A stretch of DNA of 64,000 nt from Streptomyces roseifaciens (GTDB lineage Bacteria > Actinomycetota > Actinomycetes > Streptomycetales > Streptomycetaceae). The stretch is from assembly GCF_001445655.1 (NCBI RefSeq), contig NZ_LNBE01000004.1, positions 3,378,420 to 3,442,419 of the forward strand, read 5' to 3'. The notes beneath the pieces were generated by a model that saw only the letters and a list, made by a program, of their open reading frames with translations, searched no databases and was not told the origin of the DNA. The position numbers and the translations under genes are program-made. This document shows, piece by piece, positions 7,933-17,223 of this stretch; the stretch's first letter is position 1; each line of letters begins with the position of its first letter.

Positions 7933-9279
7933 TCAGCCGAGGAGGACCACGTCGACCTCCGTGCCGGCGGCGACGGAGGTGGTCTCCTCGGGGACGACGA
8001 CGAGGGCGTTGGCCTGGGCGAGGGCCTTCACCAGGTGCGAGCCGGCGCCGCCGACGAGCGAGACCGTGCCCGAGCCCGGCTCGTGGCGGGCCCGCAGGAA
8101 CTGGCGGCGGCCCTGCGGCGAGGAGGCGACGGCGTCGGTGCACACGGCGCGCACGGTGGTGCGGTCGACGGGGTCGAGCCCCATGAGGGCCCGCAGGGCG
8201 GGGCGGACGAAGAGCTCGAAGGAGACGTAGCAGCTGACGGGGTTGCCCGGGAGGGCGAAGAGCGGGACCCGGTCGGGGCCGATCCGGCCGAAGCCCTGCG
8301 GCTTGCCGGGCTGCATGGCGAGCCGGCGGAAGGAGACGCTGCCCTCCTCGCCCGCGAGCCCCGAGAGGGTCTCCTTGACCACGTCGTACGCGCCGACGCT
8401 GACGCCGCCGCTGGTGACGACGGCGTCGGCGCGGATGAGCTGGTCCTCCAGGGTGGCGCGCAGGAGCTCGGCGTCGTCGTCGACGGCGCCGACGCGGTAG
8501 GCGATGGCCCCGGCGTCGCGCGCGCAGGCGGACAGCACGAAGCTGTTGGAGTCGTGGATGCGGCCGGGCGCGAGCTCCTCGCCGGGCTGGACGAGCTCGC
8601 TGCCGGTGGACATGACGACCACGCGGGGCCGCGGCCGGACCAGGACGGTGGCCCGCCCGATGGCCGCCAGCAGGCCGATCTGGGCCGGGCCGAGGACGGT
8701 GCCCGCGGCGAGGGCCAGCTCGCCCGTGAGGGCGTCGCTGCCGCGGGCGCGGACGTGGGCGCGGGCGGCGACGGGCCGGTGGACGCGGACCTCGCCGCCG
8801 GAGCGCTCGGGGACCTTGCTGTGGGCGTCCATGGCGATGGCGGGACCCGCGCCCGCGCCGCCGTCGGTCCACTCCACGGGGACGACGGCCTCCGCGCCGG
8901 ACGGCAGCGGGGCGCCGGTCATGATCCGGGCGGCCTCGCCGGGGCCCACCGCGACGGCCGCACCGCCACTGCCCGCCGCGATGTCGCCGACGACGGTGAG
9001 GACCGCGGGGAACTCCTCCGTGGCGCCCTCGACGTCGGCCGTGCGGACCGCGTAGCCGTCCATGGAGCTGTTGTCGAAGGGCGGGAGGGCGGCCGGAACG
9101 GTGACGTCCTCGACCAGGACGCAGCCCTGGGCGTCCGGCAGCTGCAGCTCGATCGGCTCCAGGGGCCGGATCTTCCCCAGGACGTCGGCGAGGTGCTCCT
9201 CCACCGTCCACATGCGGTCCGGGTCGTCCGTCGCGGCGGGGACGGGGTCGGTGGCCGTGTCGGCGGCGGTACTGCTCAA
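7933..9279 (-). CDS. glp: Gephyrin-like molybdotransferase Glp (MoeA family)
   Basis: Predicted 448 aa from TTG 9279, with GGAG about 11 bases upstream. It has the full MoeA architecture: substrate loop [26 protein letters not shown], the MoCF-like domain ([38 protein letters not shown]), [21 protein letters not shown], and a C-terminal beta domain. MoeA inserts molybdate into molybdopterin. In Actinobacteria the copy next to galU and the SepX/GlpR gene is the gephyrin-like Glp, reported in Corynebacterium to bind FtsZ and the GlpR membrane receptor. Which role dominates cannot be told from sequence. Confidence 0.9.
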   Translation of the reverse strand: MSSTAADTATDPVPAATDDPDRMWTVEEHLADVLGKIRPLEPIELQLPDAQGCVLVEDVTVPAALPPFDNSSMDGYAVRTADVEGATEEFPAVLTVVGDIAAGSGGAAVAVGPGEAARIMTGAPLPSGAEAVVPVEWTDGGAGAGPAIAMDAHSKVPERSGGEVRVHRPVAARAHVRARGSDALTGELALAAGTVLGPAQIGLLAAIGRATVLVRPRPRVVVMSTGSELVQPGEELAPGRIHDSNSFVLSACARDAGAIAYRVGAVDDDAELLRATLEDQLIRADAVVTSGGVSVGAYDVVKETLSGLAGEEGSVSFRRLAMQPGKPQGFGRIGPDRVPLFALPGNPVSCYVSFELFVRPALRALMGLDPVDRTTVRAVCTDAVASSPQGRRQFLRARHEPGSGTVSLVGGAGSHLVKALAQANALVVVPEETTSVAAGTEVDVVLLG

Positions 9280-9283
9280 GGTG

Positions 9284-10186
9284 CTACATCTCCTCGGTGA
9301 CGTAACGGCGGAGCCAGGCGCGGAAGTCCGGTCCTAGATCCTCACGCTCGCAGGCCAGTCTGACAATGGCGCGCAGGTAGTCCCCGCGGTCACCCGTGTC
9401 GTAGCGGCGGCCCTTGAAGATCACCCCGTGCACGGGTCCGCCGAGGCCGGGCTCGGCCGCGAGGGCCTGCAGGGCGTCCGTGAGCTGGATCTCGCCGCCG
9501 CGGCCGGGCGGGGTCTCGCGCAGCACGTCGAAGACGGCCGGGTCGAGGACGTAGCGGCCGATCACCGCGTAGTTGCTGGGGGCCTCGGAGGGGTCCGGCT
9601 TCTCGACCAGGCCCGTGACCTGCACCACACCGTCGGTGTCGGTGGGCTTCACGGCCGCGCAGCCGTACATCCCGACCTGGGCGGGGTCGACCTCCATGAG
9701 GGCGATCACGCTGCCGCCGTGCTTGCGCTGGATCGCGACCATGTGGGACAGCAGCGGGTCCCGGATGTCGATGAGGTCGTCGCCGAGGAGGACGGCGAAG
9801 GGCTCGTTGCCGACGTGCGGGGCGGCGCACAGGACGGCGTGGCCGAGGCCCCGGGGGTCGCCCTGGCGGACGTAGTGCATGGTCGCCAGGTCGCTGGACT
9901 CCTGCACCCGCGCGAGCCGGGACTCGTCACCCTTGCGGCGCAGCGCCTCCTCCAGCTCGTAGTTCCGGTCGAAGTGGTCCTCGAGCGGGCGCTTGTTACG
10001 CCCTGTGATCATGAGGACGTCCGAGAGGCCGGCGAGGACGGCCTCCTCCACCACGTACTGGATCGCCGGCTTGTCCACGACAGGCAGCATTTCCTTGGGC
10101 GTGGCCTTGGTGGCAGGCAGAAATCGGGTGCCGAGACCGGCTGCGGGGATGACAGCCTTGCTGATCCGAGGACGCGAGTGAGTCAT
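9284..10186 (-). CDS. galU: UTP-glucose-1-phosphate uridylyltransferase
   Basis: Predicted 300 aa from ATG 10186. It carries the nucleotidyl-transferase loop AVIPAAGLGTRFLPATKATP, the activation lysine region PKEMLPVVDKPAIQYV, FAVLLGDDLID, GLVEKPDPSEAPSN and GGEIQLTDALQAL, all typical of bacterial GalU. It makes UDP-glucose for cell-wall glycans, glycogen and trehalose. It is the first gene of the minus-strand block. Its TAG stop lies 5 bp before the TTG of glp, consistent with one transcript. Confidence 0.95.
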   Translation of the reverse strand: MTHSRPRISKAVIPAAGLGTRFLPATKATPKEMLPVVDKPAIQYVVEEAVLAGLSDVLMITGRNKRPLEDHFDRNYELEEALRRKGDESRLARVQESSDLATMHYVRQGDPRGLGHAVLCAAPHVGNEPFAVLLGDDLIDIRDPLLSHMVAIQRKHGGSVIALMEVDPAQVGMYGCAAVKPTDTDGVVQVTGLVEKPDPSEAPSNYAVIGRYVLDPAVFDVLRETPPGRGGEIQLTDALQALAAEPGLGGPVHGVIFKGRRYDTGDRGDYLRAIVRLACEREDLGPDFRAWLRRYVTEEM

Positions 10187-10237
10187 GGGCCGAACACTAT
10201 CCGTTGAGATTGTGCGGAGGATGAGGCTCCACCGAGT

Positions 10238-10879
10238 ATGCCCCCAGACAAGGAGTTTGTACGCACAGTGATCAAGTACGACGGTAGCAAGGCAGGGTTG
10301 CGGCGCGGTCTCCTGGCGGTGAGATCCGGGTTGACCTCGGATGACGTGGCGGAAGCGGGGGCCGCGCTGGCCCGCCGCGCGCTTGAGCTCCCCGAGCTCG
10401 CGGAGGCCGGAACGGTGGCCGCGTACGTCTCCGTGGGGCGCGAACCGGGCACCCGCGCGCTCCTGGAGGCGCTCCGCCGCCGGGGGGTACGGGTGCTGCT
10501 CCCGGTCCTCCTGGAGGACAACGATCTCGACTGGGCCGCCTACGAGGGCCCGGACCGTCTCGTACGGGCCGGGCGCGGCCTCCTGGAGCCGGACGGGCCC
10601 CGGCTGGGGCCGGAGGCCGTGACGGCTGCGGACGCGGTCCTGCTGCCGGGGCTGGCCGTGGACGACCGGGGGATGCGGCTGGGCCGCGGCGGGGGGTCCT
10701 ACGACCGGGTGCTGGCGCGGCTGGAGCGGGCGGGCGCGACTCCGTCGCGGGTCGTCCTGCTGTACGACAGCGAGGTGATCCCCGAGGTCCCGGCGGAGCC
10801 GCACGATGGCCCTGTGGACGCGGTGGTCACCCCGAGCGGCCTGCGGCGCTTCTCTCCCCCACCCCGCCCCTTCCCGTAA
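10238..10879 (+). CDS. 5-formyltetrahydrofolate cyclo-ligase
   Basis: The ORF is 213 aa from ATG 10238; an alternative GTG at 10268 (MIKYDGSKAGLRRGLL) fits the family start equally well and has AAGGAG 12 bases upstream. It has the ATP-binding basic start KAGLRRGLLAVRSGL and the family signature LGRGGGSYDRVLARL preceded by LLPGLAVDDRGMR. The enzyme converts 5-formyl-THF to 5,10-methenyl-THF with ATP. It is divergent from galU with only 51 bp between the starts, so their promoters overlap. Confidence 0.92.
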   Translation: MPPDKEFVRTVIKYDGSKAGLRRGLLAVRSGLTSDDVAEAGAALARRALELPELAEAGTVAAYVSVGREPGTRALLEALRRRGVRVLLPVLLEDNDLDWAAYEGPDRLVRAGRGLLEPDGPRLGPEAVTAADAVLLPGLAVDDRGMRLGRGGGSYDRVLARLERAGATPSRVVLLYDSEVIPEVPAEPHDGPVDAVVTPSGLRRFSPPPRPFP

Positions 10880-10935
10880 CCGGGGCTCCGCCCCGGACCC
10901 CGTGTCGCGCTGAACGCGCTCGTCCTCAAACGCCG

Positions 10936-10979
10936 GACGGGCTGGATTCTGCTGGGGTCCCAGCAAAATCCAGCCCGTC
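10936..10979. terminator. Long hairpin terminator, Streptomyces-type
   Basis: An inverted repeat of about 20 bp with one mismatch (GACGGGCTGGATT...AATCCAGCCCGTC) lies between convergent genes. It is preceded by TCAAACGCCGGACGGGC, a sequence I recognise from many Streptomyces intergenic terminators. Confidence 0.85.
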
Positions 10980-10999
10980 CTGGGCGCCGCCGACAAGCC

Positions 11000-13852
11000 T
11001 TACGGCTTGAGCGTCAGCTCGGCGTCCGTGCCCTTCTTCACCGCGTCCGGGCTGAAAGCCCATGGCAGGAGCTCGCCCTTGGCCCACTTGTCCGTCTGGT
11101 CGTAGTAGTGCGCGTTGTACGCGTGACCGGACGCTCCGGTGAGGTTGATCCACCGGGACTTGTCGAGGTCGGCGAGGTTGACGACCATCCGCATGGACGG
11201 GACCCAGATCACGTCGTAGCCGCCGGCCGCGTTCCAGCCCGCCGCGTTGACCGTGGCCTCGCCGCCGGCGAGGTTCCACGGGCCGCGGTTGAGCATCCAG
11301 CGGACGATGCCGGGGCCGTCCTTGCCGAGGGTCTGGTTCTTCAGGTTCAGCTGGTGGAGGCGGCCCCAGCTCCAGGAGTTCACGTCCTTGCCGAGCTTGG
11401 AGGTCAGCTCCCAGCGGGCGTCCTTCATGGCGCGGGCGAGCAGCTCGTCGCGGTTGCCGGCGCCGGCGCGGCCGCCGGTCTTCCACCAGTCGTCGTTCGG
11501 CTTGTCGAGGATGCCGCGGACGACCTCGAACCAGCGGTCGCCGCCGTCGGGCTGCGCCGAGTCGGGGTCGCGCTCGCCGCACTCGCGCACCAGGCGGGTG
11601 TTGCCGTCCAGGTCCTCCTGGGGGCCGGCGTCGTTGGCCGGGCGGACCCGCAGGCACTGGCCCTTGACGCGCAGCTCCTTGGGGAGCTTGTTGCCGAAGG
11701 CGAGCTTGAGGGTGTTGCGCCAGACGGCGTTGAAGTACGCGGCGGCGGCCGAGTCGGCCTCCTGGTTGTAGTCCCAGCCCTCGAGGAGCTTCTGGGCCTC
11801 GCGGACATACTTCGTCTCGCGCTCGTTCTCGGCCTTGATGTTGATCTTCAGCAGGTAGGGCGTCAGCAGCTTGGCGATCTCGCTGCTGTTGTCCATCTGC
11901 ATCTTCTGCATGTCGTCCGTCGAGATCTTGCCGCCGTCCTTGATCTTCGACTGGATGAGGTCGTTGATCCGCTGGCTGCGGGCGCCGTAGCCCCAGTCGC
12001 CGGTGAGGGCGTGGGGGTACTTCTTGTCGGTGACGGCCTGGTTGGCGGTGACGATGTAGCCGCGCTTGGGGTTGAGCTCCCACGGCAGCTCGCCCGGCTT
12101 GAGGAAGCCGGTCCACTGGAAGGCGGGGTCCCAGCCGGGCGCGGGCATGCGGCCGTCGCCCTTGCGGACGGGGATGCGGCCCGGGGCCTGGTAGCCGATG
12201 TTGCCCTTGGTGTCGGCGTAGATCAGGTTCTGCGAGGGGACCTCGAAGCCGGCCGCGGCCTTGCGGAACGACGCGAAGTCGGTGGCGCGGTTGAGGTCCA
12301 GGAGGGCGTCCATCGTCCGGCCGGCGTCGAGCGCGGTCCAGCGCAGCGAGACGGCGTAGCCCTCGGCGCGGTCGGGCGCCGGGTCCTTGACGGGGGCGTC
12401 CTGGCCGACCTTGCCCAGCTCGCTGTTGCGGTCGGAGACGACGGGGCCGTTCCGGGTGGAGCGGACGGTGATGGTGCGGTCGCCGCCGCCGGCGACCTTG
12501 ATGGTCTCCTTGCGGGTGGCGAAGGGGACCTGCTTGTTGTCGTAGAGGTAGCTGTCGGAGGTGACCTTCTCCAGGTAGAGGTCGGTCACGTCCGCGCCGA
12601 GGTTGGTCATGCCCCAGGCGATGTCCTGGTTGTGGCCGATGACCACGCCGGGCATGCCGGCGAAGGTGTAGCCGGCCACGTCGAACGGGCAGGCCGCGGA
12701 CGTCTTGGTGCAGTGCAGGCCCATCTGGTACCAGAGCGAGGGCAGCTGCGGGGCGAGGTGCGGGTCGTTGGCGAGCAGCGGCTTGCCGGTCGTCGTGTAC
12801 TGGCCGGAGACGACCCACGAGTTGGAACCGATGCCGTTGCCGGACGGGCCGAGCAGCGCCGGGATCTTGTCCAGGGTGCCGGACAGGGCGGTCAGGCCGG
12901 AGCGCAGTCCGCCGGCCGCGCCGGCGCCGCCGCCGGTGGCGGGGGTGCCGTTGTTGTTCTGGGCGCCGGGGGTGCCGTTCGCGCCCGGCGTGCCCGCCGT
13001 GCCCGTCCCGCCGGGCTGTCCGTTGCGGCCGTTCTGACCGGCCTGCCCCGTCTGTCCGGTCTGCCCCTCCGTCGGCGTGGCCTTCGGGTCGAACTCCTTG
13101 GTGGCCGGGTCGACGGCGCCGCCCTCGACGATCGGCTTGTTCCGGCCGTACGGGTACGCCGGGTACAGCTGCTCGATCTGCCGGGGGCTCAGCCGCGTCG
13201 AGGCGAGCGAGCGGTCGATCTCGCTCTGCAGGTTGCCGCGCAGGTCCCAGGCCATGGCCTTGAGCCAGGCGACCGAGTCGACCGGCGTCCACTTCTCCGG
13301 CTTGTACTCGTTCTCGAACTCCAGGGCCGCGTACTCGACGGACAGCGACTTGCCCTGATGGTCCTTGAGGTAGGCGTTGACACCGTCGGAGTACGCCTGG
13401 AGGTACTTCTTGGTGGTCGCCGACAGCTTGGTGTCGTACTCCTCCTGCGCGACCTTCCGCCAGCCCATGGTCCGGATGAAGGCGTCCGTCTCGACCTGGC
13501 CGTCGCCGAACATCTCGGACAGGCGGCCCGCCGTCAGATGGCGCCGGACGTCCATCTCCCAGAACCGGTCCTGCGCCTGGACGAAGCCCTGGGCGCGGAA
13601 GAGGTCCTCGGCGCTGTCCGCGTAGATCTGCGGAATGCCGTGGTCGTCACGCGCGACCTTCACCTGCCCGCCGAGACCCTTGAGCTGCAGGGTGCCGCTG
13701 GTCTCCGGGAAGGAGGCGCGCACGGTGCTGACGCTCCAGTACGCGCCGAAGCCGATGCCCGCGACGAGCAGCAGCACGACGGTGATCACGAGCAGGCGGG
13801 CACGTCGCCCCTTCTTTTTCTTGCCGGAAGGGCCGGTCTTGTTGGCGGGCAT
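11000..13852 (-). CDS. Penicillin acylase family protein (Ntn-hydrolase) with collagen-like spacer
   Basis: Predicted 950 aa from ATG 13852. A lysine/arginine-rich start precedes a membrane or signal helix (residues about 19-38). The alpha chain carries VARDDHGIPQIYADSAED and AQGFVQAQDRFWEMD, both typical. The beta chain should begin at S343 in IGSNSWVVSG, the autocatalytic N-terminal nucleophile, followed by KPLLANDPHL. Such enzymes hydrolyse amide bonds of beta-lactams or acyl-homoserine lactones after self-processing. Between the two chains (residues about 262-315, DNA about 12908-13069) is a Gly-X-Y-like stretch (GQTGQTGQAGQNGRNGQP), odd for the spacer. A terminator follows. Confidence 0.92.
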   Translation of the reverse strand: MPANKTGPSGKKKKGRRARLLVITVVLLLVAGIGFGAYWSVSTVRASFPETSGTLQLKGLGGQVKVARDDHGIPQIYADSAEDLFRAQGFVQAQDRFWEMDVRRHLTAGRLSEMFGDGQVETDAFIRTMGWRKVAQEEYDTKLSATTKKYLQAYSDGVNAYLKDHQGKSLSVEYAALEFENEYKPEKWTPVDSVAWLKAMAWDLRGNLQSEIDRSLASTRLSPRQIEQLYPAYPYGRNKPIVEGGAVDPATKEFDPKATPTEGQTGQTGQAGQNGRNGQPGGTGTAGTPGANGTPGAQNNNGTPATGGGAGAAGGLRSGLTALSGTLDKIPALLGPSGNGIGSNSWVVSGQYTTTGKPLLANDPHLAPQLPSLWYQMGLHCTKTSAACPFDVAGYTFAGMPGVVIGHNQDIAWGMTNLGADVTDLYLEKVTSDSYLYDNKQVPFATRKETIKVAGGGDRTITVRSTRNGPVVSDRNSELGKVGQDAPVKDPAPDRAEGYAVSLRWTALDAGRTMDALLDLNRATDFASFRKAAAGFEVPSQNLIYADTKGNIGYQAPGRIPVRKGDGRMPAPGWDPAFQWTGFLKPGELPWELNPKRGYIVTANQAVTDKKYPHALTGDWGYGARSQRINDLIQSKIKDGGKISTDDMQKMQMDNSSEIAKLLTPYLLKINIKAENERETKYVREAQKLLEGWDYNQEADSAAAAYFNAVWRNTLKLAFGNKLPKELRVKGQCLRVRPANDAGPQEDLDGNTRLVRECGERDPDSAQPDGGDRWFEVVRGILDKPNDDWWKTGGRAGAGNRDELLARAMKDARWELTSKLGKDVNSWSWGRLHQLNLKNQTLGKDGPGIVRWMLNRGPWNLAGGEATVNAAGWNAAGGYDVIWVPSMRMVVNLADLDKSRWINLTGASGHAYNAHYYDQTDKWAKGELLPWAFSPDAVKKGTDAELTLKP

Positions 13853-14105
13853 CGCTGTCCTTAGAGGGGCAGGGTGGTCCTGGAGTGCTGGAAGCAACCA
13901 TAGGCGCAGGGCGCTGAGCGCCCGGACGCGGATGCCGGACCGTGCAGTGAGATCAATCCCTCCCGGCACCCTCGCGAGGCCGGCAGGCGTCAAGAACCCG
14001 TAAAATATTAGATGAGGAAATGAAGTTCCCCTCGGCCGGAGGAACGTTCCGGCCGTCGTCCGTGGCAAGACACTCGTCGCAAGACGCTCGTGAAGGGACC
14101 GGCCC

Positions 14106-15671
14106 CTGACTGTCCACCACCTCAACGAACTCCTGCTGATCTGCTCCCTCGTACTGCTCGTCGCAGTCGCGGCGGTACGCATCTCTTCGCGCAGCGGGCT
14201 GCCGAGCCTGCTCATCTACCTCGGCATCGGGGTAGCCATCGGCCAGGACGGCATCGGCGTCTCCTTCAACGACGTGGGCCTGACCCAGGTGATCGGCTAC
14301 GCCGCCCTGGTCGTCATCCTCGCCGAGGGCGGTCTCGGCACGAAGTGGCACGAGATCAAACCGGCGCTGCCCGCGGCCGCCGTGCTGTCCACCTTCGGCG
14401 TCGCGGTGAGCGTCGGGCTGACCGCCGCGGCCGCGCACTACCTGGCCGGCGTCGACTGGCGGCAGGCCCTGATCATCGGTGCGGTGGTGTCCTCGACGGA
14501 CGCCGCGGCCGTCTTCTCCGTCCTGCGCAACGTCCCCCTGCCGTCCCGGCTCACCGGCGTCCTGGAGGCCGAGTCCGGCTTCAACGACGCCCCCGTCGTC
14601 ATCCTCGTCGTCGCCTTCTCGGCGGCCGGCCCCGTCGAGCACTGGTACCTGCTGCTCGGGCAGATCGCCCTGGAGCTGGCGATCGGCGCCGCCGTCGGCA
14701 TCGCGTTCGGCATGCTCGGCGCGTACGGCCTGCGGCACGTGGCGCTGCCCGCCTCCGGCCTCTATCCCATCGCCGTGATGGCCATCGCCACCGCCGCCTA
14801 CGCGGGCGGCGCCCTCGCGCACGGGTCCGGCTTCCTCGCCGTCTACCTCGCGGCCCTGATCCTCGGCAACGCCAAGCTGCCGCACTGGCCGGCCACCCGG
14901 GGCTTCGCCGAGGGGCTCGGCTGGATCGCCCAGATCGGCATGTTCGTCCTGCTCGGCCTGCTGGTCACCCCGCACGAGCTGGGCGACGACATCATCCCCG
15001 CGCTCGTCGTGGGGCTGGTCCTGACCATGGTCGCGCGGCCGGTGTCCGTCTTCCTGAGCACGGCGCCCTTCCGTACCCCCTGGCAGGAGAAGGTCCTGCT
15101 GTCCTGGGCCGGGCTGCGCGGCGCCGTACCCATCGTGCTGGCCACCATCCCGATGGTGGCCGGGGTGAAGGACAGCCGCACGATCTTCAACATCGTCTTC
15201 GTGCTGGTGATCGTCTACACCCTGGTCCAGGGCCCGACGCTGCCCTGGCTGGCGCGCCGCCTGCGCCTCGGCGAGAACGAGCCGGAGGACCTCGGCATCG
15301 AGTCGGCGCCGCTGGAGCGGCTGCGCGGCCACCTGCTGTCCGTCGCCATCCCCGAGGGCTCGCGGATGCACGGCGTGGAGGTCTCCGAGCTGCGGCTGCC
15401 GCCCGGCGCCGCGGTCACCCTGGTCGTCCGGGACGGCAAGAGCTTCGTGCCCCAGCCCGCGACCGTCCTGCGCCGCCTCGACGAGCTGCTCGTCGTGGCC
15501 ACCGACCCGGTGCGCGACGCGACCGAGAAGCGGCTGCGGGCGGTCGGCGAGGGCGGCAAGCTGGCGGGCTGGCTGGGCGCGACGGGCAACCACCGGGAGC
15601 CGTCCGCGGACCCCTCTGTGACGAAGGCCATAGGCATATCCAAGGGTCCCCGTATGATAAAGAGGAAGTAA
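14106..15671 (+). CDS. Potassium/proton (NhaP/CvrA-type) antiporter with TrkA-C domain
   Basis: About 521 aa. A start at ATG 14274 would delete the first membrane helices. In the same frame, coding-like hydrophobic sequence (HHLNELLLICSLVLLVAVAA) extends to a stop at 14091-14093, and the only candidate start there is CTG 14106, with GAAGGGA about 9 bases before it. Twelve or so membrane segments follow, including VVSSTDAAAVFSVLRN and EAESGFNDAPVVI, the ion-binding region of CPA1 antiporters. The soluble tail (about residues 400-500, VEVSELRLPPGAAVTLVVRD) is a TrkA-C regulatory domain. It exports K+ or Na+ in exchange for H+ at the cell membrane. Confidence 0.88.
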   Translation: MTVHHLNELLLICSLVLLVAVAAVRISSRSGLPSLLIYLGIGVAIGQDGIGVSFNDVGLTQVIGYAALVVILAEGGLGTKWHEIKPALPAAAVLSTFGVAVSVGLTAAAAHYLAGVDWRQALIIGAVVSSTDAAAVFSVLRNVPLPSRLTGVLEAESGFNDAPVVILVVAFSAAGPVEHWYLLLGQIALELAIGAAVGIAFGMLGAYGLRHVALPASGLYPIAVMAIATAAYAGGALAHGSGFLAVYLAALILGNAKLPHWPATRGFAEGLGWIAQIGMFVLLGLLVTPHELGDDIIPALVVGLVLTMVARPVSVFLSTAPFRTPWQEKVLLSWAGLRGAVPIVLATIPMVAGVKDSRTIFNIVFVLVIVYTLVQGPTLPWLARRLRLGENEPEDLGIESAPLERLRGHLLSVAIPEGSRMHGVEVSELRLPPGAAVTLVVRDGKSFVPQPATVLRRLDELLVVATDPVRDATEKRLRAVGEGGKLAGWLGATGNHREPSADPSVTKAIGISKGPRMIKRK

Positions 15672-15678
15672 TCATTCA

Positions 15679-15697
15679 CTCCCGCTCCCAGCGGGAG
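15679..15697 (+). terminator. Short hairpin after the antiporter
   Basis: An 8-bp stem, CTCCCGCT-ccc-AGCGGGAG, followed by GTTTCCCC, 8 bp after the antiporter stop. It is a modest terminator candidate. Confidence 0.5.
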
Positions 15698-15885
15698 GTT
15701 TCCCCAGATTCACACCGAACCAACTCTGCCTGATGCAGGGCTGGCGCGACCGCACGGCGGCCGCGGTCGCACGAGGCGGCCGGAAGGCATCTACCACGGT
15801 CCTGCGCGAGAGGACAGCTCTCGGCGCGCTCCGTGGCGGCTTGCCGTCCGGTGGCGCGCTACCAGGCGGCGGAAAGGCCTGGGCC

Positions 15886-17157
15886 GTGGCATCCACGGTC
15901 AACGAACGGCCCGGATACGGGCAGCTGCTGCGCACCCCCGGTGCGTGGACGTTCCTGCTGCCGGGCTTCCTGGCCCGGCAGCCGTTCGCAATGCTGACGA
16001 TCGGCATTCTGCTGCTGGTCAACGACACCACCGGCTCGTACGGCACCGCGGGCACCGTCTCGGCGACGGCGGGCGTGGCCATGGCCCTGTTCGCTCCGCA
16101 GAGCGGCAAGCTCGCGGACCGCTTCGGCCAGGCCGCGGTCCTGATCCCCGGCGTCGTCGTGCACGCCGCGGCGATCTCGCTGCTGACGGTGCTCGCGCTG
16201 TCGGACGCGCCCCTGTGGGCGCTGCTCGCGGCGGCCGTGCCGGCCGGTGCGTCGACCCCGCAGATCGGCCCGATGGTGCGGGCGCGCTGGGCGAGCAAGC
16301 TCGACGGCTCTCCCCTGATGTCGACGGCGGCGGCCTTCGAGTCCGTCACCGACGAGTTCACCTTCGTGATCGGCCCGGTGCTGGCCACGGCGCTGTGCAC
16401 CGGCGTCCACCCGGCCGCCGGTCTGGTCGCGGAGGCCGTGCTGACCCTGGCCGGCGGTCTGCTGTTCGCCTCGCAGCGGCGCACGCAGCCGCAGCCGAGC
16501 CGCACGGCGGCCGGCTCCGCCGAGGCCGGCAAGCGCGTCTCCGCGCTGTCCGTGCCGGGCGTGCGGGTGCTGGCGATCGTCATGCTGGGCATCGGCACCG
16601 TCTTCGGCGGCATGCAGGTGTCGATGACCGCCTTCACCAAGGAGATGGGCGACCCGGGCCTGAACGGCCTGATGTACGGCGCCTTCGCGGCCGGAAACAT
16701 GATCGCGGGCATCGCCTGCGGCGTCATCGCCTGGAAGACGAGCCCGCAGCGCCGCCTGCTGCTGGCCTACCCGCTGCTGGTGCTGGCCACGACCCCGCTG
16801 TGGGCCGCGCACCACATGGTCCTGCTGGGTGCCCTGGGCATGGCGGTGGGCCTGTGCATCGCACCCTCGCTGATCACCGGCTACACGCTGGTGGAGAAGC
16901 TGGTCCCGGCGGGCGCCCGCACCGAGGCGTTCACCTGGCTGACCGGCGCCGTCGGCCTCGGCCAGGCGGCCGGTGCGACCGTGGGCGGGCAGCTGATCGA
17001 CAGCCACGGCGCGAGCACCGGATTCCTGGTGCCGCTGGGCGGTACGGCGGTCGCGCTGCTGGTCCTGCTGCTCCTGCGGAAGGCGCTGACCCCGCGCTCG
17101 GAGTCGGTCGTCGCGGCACGTGGGGTCGGTCACCGTGAGCCCGTCCCGGTGGACTGA
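15886..17157 (+). CDS. MFS transporter
   Basis: Predicted 423 aa from GTG 15886 (GGAAAGG about 8 bases upstream). The ORF is open back to ATG 15733, but that extension is low-complexity Arg/Gly and lacks a ribosome site. About 12 membrane helices are visible, for example AWTFLLPGFLARQPFAMLTI and a central loop of charged residues around SQRRTQPQPSRTAAGSAEAG. The pattern GKLADRFGQAAVLIPG matches the MFS cytoplasmic loop 2-3 motif. The substrate is unknown. It is a stand-alone gene downstream of the antiporter. Confidence 0.85.
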   Translation: MASTVNERPGYGQLLRTPGAWTFLLPGFLARQPFAMLTIGILLLVNDTTGSYGTAGTVSATAGVAMALFAPQSGKLADRFGQAAVLIPGVVVHAAAISLLTVLALSDAPLWALLAAAVPAGASTPQIGPMVRARWASKLDGSPLMSTAAAFESVTDEFTFVIGPVLATALCTGVHPAAGLVAEAVLTLAGGLLFASQRRTQPQPSRTAAGSAEAGKRVSALSVPGVRVLAIVMLGIGTVFGGMQVSMTAFTKEMGDPGLNGLMYGAFAAGNMIAGIACGVIAWKTSPQRRLLLAYPLLVLATTPLWAAHHMVLLGALGMAVGLCIAPSLITGYTLVEKLVPAGARTEAFTWLTGAVGLGQAAGATVGGQLIDSHGASTGFLVPLGGTAVALLVLLLLRKALTPRSESVVAARGVGHREPVPVD

Positions 17158-17187
17158 CGGACAGGAATACTGCAGTATGGATCGTCG

Positions 17188-17214
17188 TTAGCACTCAACG
17201 AGTGAGAGTGCCAG
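17188..17214. promoter_or_regulatory. CIRCE-like operator (HrcA site)
   Basis: TTAGCACTC-N9-GAGTGCCAG lies directly before the ribosome site of the FmdB-type gene. The CIRCE consensus is TTAGCACTC-N9-GAGTGCTAA, so the left arm is perfect and 7 of 9 positions match in the right arm, with the exact 9-bp spacer. HrcA represses heat-shock chaperonin genes through this element. Confidence 0.8.
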
Positions 17215-17223
17215 GAGGAGCAA

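Noticed and set aside
15733..15885. N-terminal extension of the MFS transporter
   Set aside because: Low-complexity Arg/Gly sequence without a ribosome site; GTG 15886 fits better.
17165..17180. ACTGCAGT palindrome upstream of the CIRCE site as a separate operator
   Set aside because: Only 8 bp and likely chance; the CIRCE match explains the region better.
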